Source: Microlunatus parietis (GTDB lineage: Bacteria > Actinomycetota > Actinomycetes > Propionibacteriales > Propionibacteriaceae). Taken from it: a stretch of 64,000 nt of DNA. The position numbers and the translations under genes were made by a program. The notes beneath the pieces are model-generated. The model searched no databases. It was not told where the DNA came from and worked only from the letters and a program-made list of their open reading frames with translations. Where the stretch lies: contig NZ_JACCBU010000001.1 in NCBI RefSeq assembly GCF_013407955.1, positions 6,510,001 through 6,574,000 of the forward strand, written 5' to 3'. Below, one piece after another: positions 44,300-51,849 of the stretch. Position 1 is the stretch's first letter. Every line of letters starts with the position of its first letter.

Positions 44300-44854
44300 T
44301 CAGGCGGCGGGCTTCGCGGTGTAGCGGAGGACGACGACGCCGGTGGCGTGCGTGTCCGTACCGGCCAGGTCGAAGCTGGTCTTGGCGAAGTCGCGGTAGA
44401 TCAGGTCCGCCGGCTTCGCCTTGCCCGAGATGACCGGATGGACCCAGAGGTACAGCTCGTCGAGCAGGCCGTGCTCCAGCATCAGCCGGGTCACGTCGCC
44501 GAAGCCGTACTGGATGATCGAACGCTCGGTCCGTTCCTTGAGCTTGCCGATCTCCTCGGCGACGTCGGCGCCGATCACGGTCGTGTTCTGCCAGGTCGGG
44601 TCGGTCAGCGAGCTGGACACGACGTACTTGGGGATGCTGTTCATCCGGTCGGAGTACTCGTCGCCGGAGCGTTCCGACCAGGCCGGCGCGAAACCGTCGT
44701 ACGTCTCCCGGCCCATGATCACGGCGTCGCTGCCGAACAGGAGTTCGCCGGCGGTGCGCATCGCATCCTCGCCGAAGTAGTCGAAGTGCCACTCCTCGAG
44801 GTTGGTGATGTCCCCGTCGAGCGAGATGTTGGTGGAGTTGATGATCTTGCCCAT
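44300..44854 (-). CDS. RibD-like dihydrofolate reductase family protein
   Basis: A 184-residue protein. The start ATG 44854 (MGKIINSTNISLDG) follows GAGGAA; an earlier ATG 44896 is less likely. It has IINSTNISLDGDI, GRETYDGFAPAW, KYVVSSSLTDPTWQNTTVI and a pyrimidine-reductase-like end (LDELYLWVHPVISGKAKP). The RibD C-terminal fold uses NADPH, but this branch is known as small stand-alone reductases of unknown substrate. It is 49 bases downstream of the glycosyltransferase gene and may share its transcript. Confidence 0.9.
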   Translation of the reverse strand: MGKIINSTNISLDGDITNLEEWHFDYFGEDAMRTAGELLFGSDAVIMGRETYDGFAPAWSERSGDEYSDRMNSIPKYVVSSSLTDPTWQNTTVIGADVAEEIGKLKERTERSIIQYGFGDVTRLMLEHGLLDELYLWVHPVISGKAKPADLIYRDFAKTSFDLAGTDTHATGVVVLRYTAKPAA

Positions 44855-44903
44855 GGGGCGGTTCCTCTCGTCGGTCGGTAGATCTCGGCACAACATAACA
44901 TTG

Positions 44904-46142
44904 TTATGAGCCGACCCGTGGCCGAGCGAGGAACTGGTCGATCAGTTCCGCCGATGCTACGGCACCACCTTCCTGGCGCATGCCGTCCGCGGTCGTCCGG
45001 GCGGCAGCTGCATGGGCCGGATCGGAGCGGACCTGGTCGACGGCGGCGCGCAAGGCCGCCGGCGGGACCGGGCGGCCGGCGAGGTTCTGCCGGAGCACGA
45101 CCCCGGCGCCGCGCTCGGCGACGGCGCGGCCGATCAGCAGTTGCTCGAATTGCTGCGGAATGATCACCAGCGGCACCGCGTGGTGCAGGCCCTCCAGGAC
45201 GCTGTTCATGCCGCCGTGGGTGACGAACAGCTCGGCCCGGGCGAGCACGTCGAGTTGCGGTACGGACGTCCGGACGAGGGTGTTCGGCGGCGGGGAGCCG
45301 AGCCGGGCCGGGTCGGTGGGCCGGCCGACCGCGAGGACCACCCGGGCCGGCAGGTCGCCGAGAGCGGTGAAGCAGGTCCGGAAGAACTCCTCGCTGCCCG
45401 CGTGCAGGGTGCCCAGCGAGACCATGATCACCGGCTCCGGCCCGGCCAGCAGATCGGCCAGTTCCGGGTCGGGTGCGCTCTGCCGTACCGCCGCCGGGTC
45501 GAAGGTCGGGCCGACGAAGTGGCAGGTCTCGTCGATCCGCGGATCGGGCTGCTGCAGCCAGCGCGGGATCGGGAAGATCGTCAGGTCGCCGCGCATCGGG
45601 AAGACCGGGCGCGGCGGCAGGAGTTCCGCGGGGAACTGCTTCATCAGCCGCTTCCGGGAGCCGAGGACGGTGGGCAAGGCCGACAGGGTTTCGCCGATGA
45701 ACGTGAGCCATTCCCGGCCGTTCATCGTGCGCATGCTCTCCGTACCCACCAGCATCGTGGTCATCAGGGAGATCATCGGCAGCTTCAGGTCGGCGGCGGC
45801 GACCCGGCCCCACAGCGCGTTCGAGTCGAACATCATCGCGGCCGGTGGGTGCCGGCGGAGTTCCTCGGCCAGGAACGGGGCCAGGGTGCGGGTTGCGTCC
45901 ATGATCCGGCTGACGACCTGGACCGGTCCGCCGTGCTGGGTCGCGTCGGCGATCATGGTCGACGAGATCGTGCCGTCGGGGTACGGCCGGAAGCTCGCAC
46001 CGGCTCGTTCCACCGGCGCCCGGAACTCCTCGGTGGCGTAGTAGGTGACGCCGATGTCGCGCCGGACCAGTTCGCGGATGACCGGCAGGCTCGGGTTGAC
46101 GTGACCGGCGGCCGGCATGGCGGCCATGACGATGTGGTTCAT
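44904..46142 (-). CDS. MGT-type glycosyltransferase
   Basis: A 412-residue GT1/GT-B glycosyltransferase. The N-terminal half starts MNHIVMAAMPAAGHVNPSLPVIREL, which is typical of macrolide glycosyltransferases. The C-terminal half holds MVSLGTLHAGSEEFF and the donor motif ELFVTHGGMNSVLEGLHHAVPLVIIPQQFEQ. It transfers sugar from a nucleotide donor to a small hydrophobic molecule; in this family that often inactivates macrolides. The start overlaps the TetR stop by 4 bases, so the TetR product probably controls it and senses a similar molecule. Confidence 0.9.
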   Translation of the reverse strand: MNHIVMAAMPAAGHVNPSLPVIRELVRRDIGVTYYATEEFRAPVERAGASFRPYPDGTISSTMIADATQHGGPVQVVSRIMDATRTLAPFLAEELRRHPPAAMMFDSNALWGRVAAADLKLPMISLMTTMLVGTESMRTMNGREWLTFIGETLSALPTVLGSRKRLMKQFPAELLPPRPVFPMRGDLTIFPIPRWLQQPDPRIDETCHFVGPTFDPAAVRQSAPDPELADLLAGPEPVIMVSLGTLHAGSEEFFRTCFTALGDLPARVVLAVGRPTDPARLGSPPPNTLVRTSVPQLDVLARAELFVTHGGMNSVLEGLHHAVPLVIIPQQFEQLLIGRAVAERGAGVVLRQNLAGRPVPPAALRAAVDQVRSDPAHAAAARTTADGMRQEGGAVASAELIDQFLARPRVGS

Positions 46143-46837
46143 CGGGACCTTTCGGGTCGGCGGGCGATCTCGTCCGCAAGATCGTCACGGAGTCGGCGAT
46201 AGCGGGCCACTGCCTGTGATGCGGCCGACTCGAGACGGGTGGGATCGGGTGGTTCGGGTGGCTGGAGGGTCGCGGCGATCGTGTCCCGCAACGCGTTCGC
46301 GGTCGCTTCCGGGGCGAGCTCGGCTGCGGCGGGATTGAGATAGAAGCCGGTCTGGATCGCTCCGAAGATCAACTCCTGAGTGCCGGGTTCCTGATCGGCG
46401 CGCAGCAGACCATGATCACGAAGGAGGGCGAAGAACTCGTGGCCGAAGGTCCGACTGGATTCGGCCAGCGGCCGGACCGCCTGTTCATGCGCGAGCTCGC
46501 CGAGGAGGTCCCGGTCCCGCGTCATCATGGCTCGGCTCAGCGGTCGGCGATGGACGATCAGGTACGTCAGCCGCGCCTGCTCGCCCGGCAGTACGGCAAC
46601 GGGGTCCCGCTCGATCGCCGCGATCAGCTCGTCGGTGATCGCCACCGACTCCCGCATCAGCATGGCGTCCAGCAGCCGGGCGCGCGATTCGAAGTGGAGA
46701 TACACCGTGCCCTTGCCGATGCCGGCGTGGCGGGCGACCTCATCGATCGTCACCCGTTTGGCCCCCCAGCGGAGCACCAGGTCGGCCGCGGCATCCAGGA
46801 TGCGGCGGTCTCGCTGTGCGTACGGGTCCTCGGCCAT
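46139..46837 (-). CDS. TetR family regulator
   Basis: A 232-residue repressor. The N-terminal HTH reads RDRRILDAAADLVLRWGAKRVTIDEVARHAGIGKGTVYLHFESRARLLDAML, the usual TetR pattern. The C-terminal ligand domain is not closely identifiable. Translation starts at ATG 46837 after AGGAGGAG. It is translationally coupled to the glycosyltransferase gene and divergent from the dehydrogenase gene, with a likely operator in between. Confidence 0.92.
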   Translation of the reverse strand: MAEDPYAQRDRRILDAAADLVLRWGAKRVTIDEVARHAGIGKGTVYLHFESRARLLDAMLMRESVAITDELIAAIERDPVAVLPGEQARLTYLIVHRRPLSRAMMTRDRDLLGELAHEQAVRPLAESSRTFGHEFFALLRDHGLLRADQEPGTQELIFGAIQTGFYLNPAAAELAPEATANALRDTIAATLQPPEPPDPTRLESAASQAVARYRRLRDDLADEIARRPERSR

Positions 46838-46851
46838 TCTCTCCTCCTGTC

Positions 46852-46873
46852 TGACTGATGACCAGATTAGTCA
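46852..46873. promoter_or_regulatory. Candidate TetR operator
   Basis: TGACTGAT (46852-46859) and ATTAGTCA (46866-46873) form an inverted repeat with one mismatch and a 6-base spacer. It lies 15 bases before the TetR start. Its size and place fit the autorepression site of a TetR dimer. Confidence 0.6.
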
Positions 46874-46945
46874 TTCGGTCACGAGGTGGGCAACGGCGCG
46901 GAGTGTGGCATCGGTTACGCTGCCGCGCATGCCAGGGTGTGACCG

Positions 46946-47983
46946 ATGAGGGCCGTGGTGGCGTACGGGCCGGGCGATCTCCGTGTGGAGCAGCGGCCCG
47001 ACCCGGAACCGGGACCCGGCGAAGCGCTGATCCGGATGGCCTTCGGCGGTATCTGCGGCTCCGACCTCTCCTACTGGCGGCACGGCAGCACCGGCGCGGC
47101 CGTGATGACCGAACCACTGGTCCTCGGGCATGAGGTGTCCGGGCGGATCGCGGCGTTCGGGCCCGGCCCGGGACCGGAGGGTCTCGCGGTCGGCGACCCG
47201 GTCACCGTGCACCCGGCCACCGTCGTCGGTGACGACCCGCTGCCGGAGCGGATCGCCGGCCGGACCAACCTGCATCAGGTGGTCCGGTACTTCGGGTCAG
47301 CGGCGTTCACTCCGCACACGCCGGGCGGGTTCGCGGACTTTCGGACCGTTCCGGTCGGGCAGCTGCGTCCCGTACCTTCCGGGGTCGACCTGCGGCGGGC
47401 CGCGGTCGCGGAGCCGCTCGGGGTCGCGCTGCACGCGGTGAACCGGGCCGGGGACGTGGCCGGCCGGACCGTGCTGGTCAGCGGCTGCGGCCCGATCGGG
47501 GTGCTCGTCGTCGCCGCCGCCCGGGCCGCCGGCGCCGCGGCGATCACGGTCGCCGACGTCGCCCCGTACCCGCTCGGGATCGCGCGCCGGATGGGCGCCG
47601 ACGTCGCGATCGACCTGTCCGCCGGGGAGCCGTTGCCGGCCGACGTCGAGGTGGCGTTCGAGGCGTCCGGCGCGCCGGCGGCGGTCGGCCCGGTGCTCGC
47701 CGCCACGGCGCGCGGCGGCGTCCTGGTCCAGGTCGGCAACCTGCCCGCCGGACCGCATCCCACCGACCTCGCCGCGCTGGTGTCGCGGGAGATCGACTAC
47801 CGCGGCAGCTACCGGTTCGTCGACGAGATCAGCGACGCGCTGGCGCTGCTGGCCGACGGCCTGGACGTCGAGCCGATGATCAGCCACACGTTCGGGCTGG
47901 ACCGGGTCGCGGAGGCGTTCGAGGTGGCCGCCGGCCAGACGAGCAGCAAGGTGCTGCTCGAGTTCGACGTTCCGCCATCGTGA
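46946..47983 (+). CDS. L-idonate 5-dehydrogenase-like medium-chain dehydrogenase
   Basis: A 345-residue zinc-type alcohol dehydrogenase family protein. Catalytic zinc ligands are seen in GGICGSDLSYWRHG (Cys) and LVLGHEVSGRI (His-Glu). The segment YFGSAAFTPHTPGGFADFRTV matches the idonate dehydrogenase branch, and the nucleotide loop is VSGCGPIGVLVV. The four-Cys structural zinc lobe is missing: the stretch VHPATVVGDDPLPERIAGRTN has no Cys. It probably oxidises a polyol or sugar acid using NAD(P). The stop overlaps the GrpB gene by 4 bases. Confidence 0.85.
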   Translation: MRAVVAYGPGDLRVEQRPDPEPGPGEALIRMAFGGICGSDLSYWRHGSTGAAVMTEPLVLGHEVSGRIAAFGPGPGPEGLAVGDPVTVHPATVVGDDPLPERIAGRTNLHQVVRYFGSAAFTPHTPGGFADFRTVPVGQLRPVPSGVDLRRAAVAEPLGVALHAVNRAGDVAGRTVLVSGCGPIGVLVVAAARAAGAAAITVADVAPYPLGIARRMGADVAIDLSAGEPLPADVEVAFEASGAPAAVGPVLAATARGGVLVQVGNLPAGPHPTDLAALVSREIDYRGSYRFVDEISDALALLADGLDVEPMISHTFGLDRVAEAFEVAAGQTSSKVLLEFDVPPS

Positions 47984-48540
47984 CCGAGCAGCGCCCGCTG
48001 GTCGAGGTCGTCGAGTGGACCCCGGACTGGGCCGTACGGTTCGCCGCCGACGCCGCCGAGCTGGCACCGGTGCTGCCCGCCGACGCGACGATCGAGCACA
48101 TCGGGTCGACCAGCGTGCCCGGCTTGCCGGCCAAGCCGATCATCGACCTGCTCGTCACGACCGCGGACCCGGATTCCGTGCTGGGCAAGGGATCCGGGGT
48201 GTTCGGCCTCGGCTACACGTACAACCCGAAGTATTTCGCCGACGATCCCGACCACATCTTCTTCAAGCGGGACACCGACGGCGTCCGGACCGAACATCTG
48301 CACGTCTTCCACGTCCGGTCGCCGGCGCCGCAGGCCGACCGCGACTTCCGGGACTACCTGATCGCACACCCCGACGCCGCCCGGCGCTACGCCGAGGCGA
48401 AGCGGGCAGCCGCCCTCGCCCATCCGGACAGCCGGGCCGACTACGGCACGGCCAAGGAGTCGGTGCTGCTGGAGTTCACCCGCGCGGCGCGGCGTTGGGC
48501 GGCGGACCGGAGAAGCAGCGGCGCGGATCCGAGAACCTGA
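47980..48540 (+). CDS. GrpB family protein
   Basis: A 186-residue UPF0157/GrpB protein with a nucleotidyltransferase-like fold, starting at GTG 47980. Family motifs are IEHIGSTSVPGLPAKPIIDLLV and YFADDPDHIFFKRDTDGVRTEHLHVFH. Its function is not established. It is coupled to the dehydrogenase gene. The 60-base palindromic element lies just after its stop. Confidence 0.92.
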   Translation: MTEQRPLVEVVEWTPDWAVRFAADAAELAPVLPADATIEHIGSTSVPGLPAKPIIDLLVTTADPDSVLGKGSGVFGLGYTYNPKYFADDPDHIFFKRDTDGVRTEHLHVFHVRSPAPQADRDFRDYLIAHPDAARRYAEAKRAAALAHPDSRADYGTAKESVLLEFTRAARRWAADRRSSGADPRT

Positions 48541-48583
48541 CTCGCGTTCCCGTGGCGCGGTCGTGGCGTGGGCCGGACAGGAT

Positions 48584-48643
48584 CGACCGGTCACTTACGC
48601 AGCGACACGCCGCCAGAACCGCTGCTTTTGTGACCGGTCGGCG
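48584..48643. repeat. 60-base palindromic element, copy 2
   Basis: CGACCGGTCAC (48584-48594) and GTGACCGGTCG (48630-48640) form the end repeats. The 60 bases differ from copy 1 (32104-32163) at six positions, three near the left end and three in the middle. It lies between the convergent GrpB and M56 genes. Confidence 0.85.
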
Positions 48644-48657
48644 GGTCTTTATTGGCG

Positions 48658-49431
48658 TCAGGCGGGGAGGAGGCGTTGGGCGCGGAGGTGGAACAGGTGG
48701 TCGTCGCCGGTGGACAGCTTGGCCAGGGCGGAGGCGGTGATGCCGGCTCCGCAGTGGCGGGCGGCGGCGTCGTCGGCGATCAGCTCGGTCAGCAGCAGGG
48801 TGGCGCGGTGCAGTTCCCGGGAGGCGATCAGGGTGGGCAGGCAGGCGCAGCTGAGGGCGGCGAGGCGGGTGGCCAGGTCGTGCCTGCCGCGCAGGTGGGC
48901 TCGCTCGTGCTCGATCACGGCGCGCACCTCGGCCGGGGAGAGCCGGTCGGCGAGCCCGGAACTGACCACGATCTCCGCGGTACGGCCGCGCAGGCCGCAG
49001 GCGAGCGGGCGGGGCGAGTTGATGTAGTGCACGGAAAGCCCGGCGATCGTCTCCTGCCGGTAGCCGGCCGTGCTGATCAGCCGGGCGAAGTCGGCCCGCA
49101 GCTTCCGCTCGGCGATGATCATGGCGCCGAGCTTCGTACCCACAACGCTGAGCAGGCCGCCGGCCAGCCCGAGCGAGATCCAGGCGAGCACGGTGCCGCC
49201 GGTCGGGACGAGCCAGTCCTCCCGGCTCGCGGCCAGATGGGCCTCGATGCCGTACGTGATCGCGAGGCCGATCGCCGCGGCCGCCGACACCAGCCCGGAC
49301 AGGAACAGCGCGAACCAGAGCCACAGGCAGAGCCGCGGCCGGTCGATCCGCCAGTGCCCGCGGCCCAGCAGCAGCGGCGCCAGGAACATCGTCAGCAGCG
49401 TGTACGCGACCAGCGCCGCGACCAGGATCAT
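48658..49431 (-). CDS. M56 family (BlaR1-like) membrane protease
   Basis: A 257-residue protease starting at ATG 49431, which overlaps the BlaI stop in ATGA. It has three membrane helices (about residues 2-22, 35-60, 78-98), and the zinc motif HERAH (His175, Glu176, His179) inside VIEHERAHLRGRHD. A third ligand is likely Glu in LLTELIADDAAARH. It lacks the long extracellular sensor domain of classic BlaR1. In BlaI/M56 pairs the protease is thought to inactivate the repressor on receiving a signal; here the signal is probably metal stress. Confidence 0.9.
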   Translation of the reverse strand: MILVAALVAYTLLTMFLAPLLLGRGHWRIDRPRLCLWLWFALFLSGLVSAAAAIGLAITYGIEAHLAASREDWLVPTGGTVLAWISLGLAGGLLSVVGTKLGAMIIAERKLRADFARLISTAGYRQETIAGLSVHYINSPRPLACGLRGRTAEIVVSSGLADRLSPAEVRAVIEHERAHLRGRHDLATRLAALSCACLPTLIASRELHRATLLLTELIADDAAARHCGAGITASALAKLSTGDDHLFHLRAQRLLPA

Positions 49432-49802
49432 GACCGAGCGCCCCGCTTCCGGCGGGCCTCCAGGGCCCGTCGCAGCGTGTCCGCGTCGCGGGCGTCGAGG
49501 TTGCCGGCCAGCTGGACCAATGCGGCCGCCCGGTCCTCCGTCGCGGTGAGCGAAGTGAGCATCTTCTCCACCGCGTCCTCGGATTCCGACTTCGCGGCGG
49601 TGAACCGGTAGGTCGATCCGGTGGTCTCCTCGCGGAGCACCCGGCCCTTGGTCCGGAGCCGTTCCAGGATCGTCAGGACGGTGGTGATGGCCGGCGTCGG
49701 ATCGCCGATCGCAGCCTGGATCTCGCGCGCGGTCAACGGCCTGTCGTGCCGCCACAACGCGGCCATGACCTTCGCCTCGAGTTCGCCCCGGTCCCGGACC
49801 AT
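49428..49802 (-). CDS. BlaI/MecI/CopY family repressor
   Basis: A 124-residue winged-helix repressor. The N-terminus reads RGELEAKVMAALWRHDRPLTAREIQAAIGDPTPAITTVLTILERLRTKGRVLREETTGSTYRF, the standard BlaI/CopY DNA-binding domain; the C-terminal helices serve for dimers. It is upstream of and coupled to the M56 protease gene and divergent from the copper gene block. The half-site TTCTACAAGT appears before both this gene and ycnI, so both promoters are probably its targets. The CopY C-terminal Cys metal motif is absent. Confidence 0.93.
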   Translation of the reverse strand: MVRDRGELEAKVMAALWRHDRPLTAREIQAAIGDPTPAITTVLTILERLRTKGRVLREETTGSTYRFTAAKSESEDAVEKMLTSLTATEDRAAALVQLAGNLDARDADTLRRALEARRKRGARS

Positions 49803-49810
49803 GCCACTCC

Positions 49811-49839
49811 TTCTACAAGTCGTTGAAGCCTAGCGTAGA
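49811..49839. promoter_or_regulatory. Candidate BlaI-type operator, divergent promoter
   Basis: TTCTACAAGT (49811-49820) is followed by a loose right side, with GTAGA at 49835-49839 completing a TCTAC/GTAGA dyad. The left half-site is the same as in the palindrome at 54625-54645. It lies between the repressor start and the CopD-CtaG start, only 12 bases from the latter. Confidence 0.6.
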
Positions 49840-49851
49840 GTCTCCGGCGAG

Positions 49852-51849
49852 ATGGACGAGACAGACTCCCTGGCCGACGACTCCCGCACCGCCCCCGTCG
49901 TTCCGCACCGGCCCACCGCCGTGCGCTCCGTCGTCCTCGTCCTCGCGACGCTGGTCGCCGCCGGCGGAGTGGCGGTCGCCGCGGCCTGGCAGTCGGCCCA
50001 GACCAGCCTGCCGGGCCGGGTCGAGGCCGACGTGGTGACCATCGCGATGGGGGCGCTGCTCGGGTTCGTCGCCAGTGTCAGCGCGCTGGTCACGCTGGCC
50101 CGGCTGGTCCAGGTGGTCGCCTTCGGCCGCCGGCCCGCGCGCGAGTCCGGCCACCGGCTGTCGGCCGACCAGCTGGACGTCCTCACCTCCGCCAGCCGCT
50201 GGTCCCTGAACTGGGCGGTGGCCGCCCTCGCCGCCGTACCGTTTAGTGCGGCGATCAGCACCGGCGTGCCGGTCGCCTACTTCCTCTACTCGCCGGGCGA
50301 CTTCCTCACCGCGAACCAGTCGTCGCAGGCCTGGCTGCTGACCTCGCTGATCGCGTTCCTGGTGGCGATCCTGACCCGGTTCGTCGGCAGCTGGCCGTCG
50401 GTCGCGGTGCTGGCCGGCCTGGTCGCCTTCGCCGGGCTGCCGCCGGTGCTCACCAACCAGGTCTCGGTGGGCGCCGGCCATGACCTGGCCACCGACGCGG
50501 CAACGATCTTCACCCTCGCCTCGTCGGCCTGGTTCGCGATCACCTGGGCCGCCGGCGAGTCCTGGCGGGAATCGACCGTCATCGCCCGCTACCGGCTCGT
50601 CGCCGGGATCGCCCTGCTACTCAGCCTGGCCACCCGGGTCGGCATCGCGGCCTTCGAGCTCGTCGACGAACTCCCCTGGCAGTCCGGTTACGGGACGGTG
50701 CTCGCCGGCCTGTTCGCGTTGCTGATCATCGTGGCCGCGCTCTGGCTGGTCCGGCTCCGGACGGCGATCACCCCGCGCTGGGATCCGGTCCTGATGATCT
50801 TCGTGCTCGGCGCTCAGGCGGCGCTGACCGCGATGATCCCGCCGCGCTACTGGTGGCCGCAGTCGGCTCAGGAGAACTACCTCGGCTTCGAAGTCCCGAA
50901 CCCGCCGCAGATCGCCGAGATGCTGCTCCCGGGCCGGCCGAACCTGTTGTTCGCGGCAGCAGCCGTCGCCGCGATCGGCCTGTACGGTTGGGGATTCCTG
51001 CGACTGCGCCGACGCGGTGATCACTGGCCGGTGCACCGGATGATCACCTGGACGCTGGCCTGGCTGATCGTGCTCGTGGTCACCACGAGCCGGGTCTGGA
51101 TGTACTCGTCGGCCATGTTCAGCTGGCACATGGCCGTGCACATGACGTTCAACATGCTGGTCCCGGTGCTGATCGTGCTGTCCGGCCCGATCACCCTGCT
51201 GCAGCGGGCCGCCCGGGTGTCCCGGCCCGGCGAGCCGTACCGGATCCGGGACGCGGTGAACGCGTTCCTGCAACTGCGGCCGACCCGGTTGATCACGCAC
51301 CCGCTGGTGGTCTGGGTGATCTTCATCGGCTCGTTCTACGCGCTCTACTTCTCCGGGTTGTTCGACACCGCGATGAAGTACCACTGGGCGCACCAGCTGA
51401 TGACGCTGCACTTCCTGATCATCGGCTGCCTGTTCTACGGGCTGGCCGTAGGCGTGGACGCGCCGCCGCGACCGATCCCGCACGTGGCCAAGCTCGGCTT
51501 CGTCTTCGCCGCGATGCCGTTCCACGCCTTCTTCGCGGTGGCCGTGCTGTCCGGCGGATCGATCATCGGCGAGAACTTCTACACCTCGCTGGACCTGGCC
51601 TGGCCGCACGATCTCGCCGCCGATCAGCAGGTCGGTGGCCAGATCGCCTGGGCCACCGGCGAGCTGCCGTTGTTGATCATCATCGTCGCGCTGGTCGCCC
51701 AGTGGTTCCGGTCCGACCAGCGGGAAGCCCGGCGCAAGGACCGGACGGTCCGCGGGCGGGACGACGAACTGGACGCGTACAACACGATGCTGGCCGAACT
51801 CGCCCGGCGCGAATCCGATCGGGAGGTCGTACGCGATGACCGGCACTGA
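49852..51849 (+). CDS. CopD-CtaG fusion protein (copper/cytochrome oxidase assembly)
   Basis: A 665-residue membrane protein. Residues 25-330 form the CopD-like copper import part with about nine helices. Residues 370-630 form the CtaG (Caa3_CtaG) domain, with conserved FSWHMAVHMTFNMLVPVLIVLSGPITLL and YHWAHQLMTLHFLIIGCLFYG, the His and Met of which can bind copper. Fusions of this type are common in actinobacteria and help to supply copper to cytochrome oxidase. The C-terminal tail is charged and cytosolic. Expression is probably controlled by the BlaI-type site close before the start. The end overlaps copA by 14 bases. Confidence 0.92.
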   Translation: MDETDSLADDSRTAPVVPHRPTAVRSVVLVLATLVAAGGVAVAAAWQSAQTSLPGRVEADVVTIAMGALLGFVASVSALVTLARLVQVVAFGRRPARESGHRLSADQLDVLTSASRWSLNWAVAALAAVPFSAAISTGVPVAYFLYSPGDFLTANQSSQAWLLTSLIAFLVAILTRFVGSWPSVAVLAGLVAFAGLPPVLTNQVSVGAGHDLATDAATIFTLASSAWFAITWAAGESWRESTVIARYRLVAGIALLLSLATRVGIAAFELVDELPWQSGYGTVLAGLFALLIIVAALWLVRLRTAITPRWDPVLMIFVLGAQAALTAMIPPRYWWPQSAQENYLGFEVPNPPQIAEMLLPGRPNLLFAAAAVAAIGLYGWGFLRLRRRGDHWPVHRMITWTLAWLIVLVVTTSRVWMYSSAMFSWHMAVHMTFNMLVPVLIVLSGPITLLQRAARVSRPGEPYRIRDAVNAFLQLRPTRLITHPLVVWVIFIGSFYALYFSGLFDTAMKYHWAHQLMTLHFLIIGCLFYGLAVGVDAPPRPIPHVAKLGFVFAAMPFHAFFAVAVLSGGSIIGENFYTSLDLAWPHDLAADQQVGGQIAWATGELPLLIIIVALVAQWFRSDQREARRKDRTVRGRDDELDAYNTMLAELARRESDREVVRDDRH

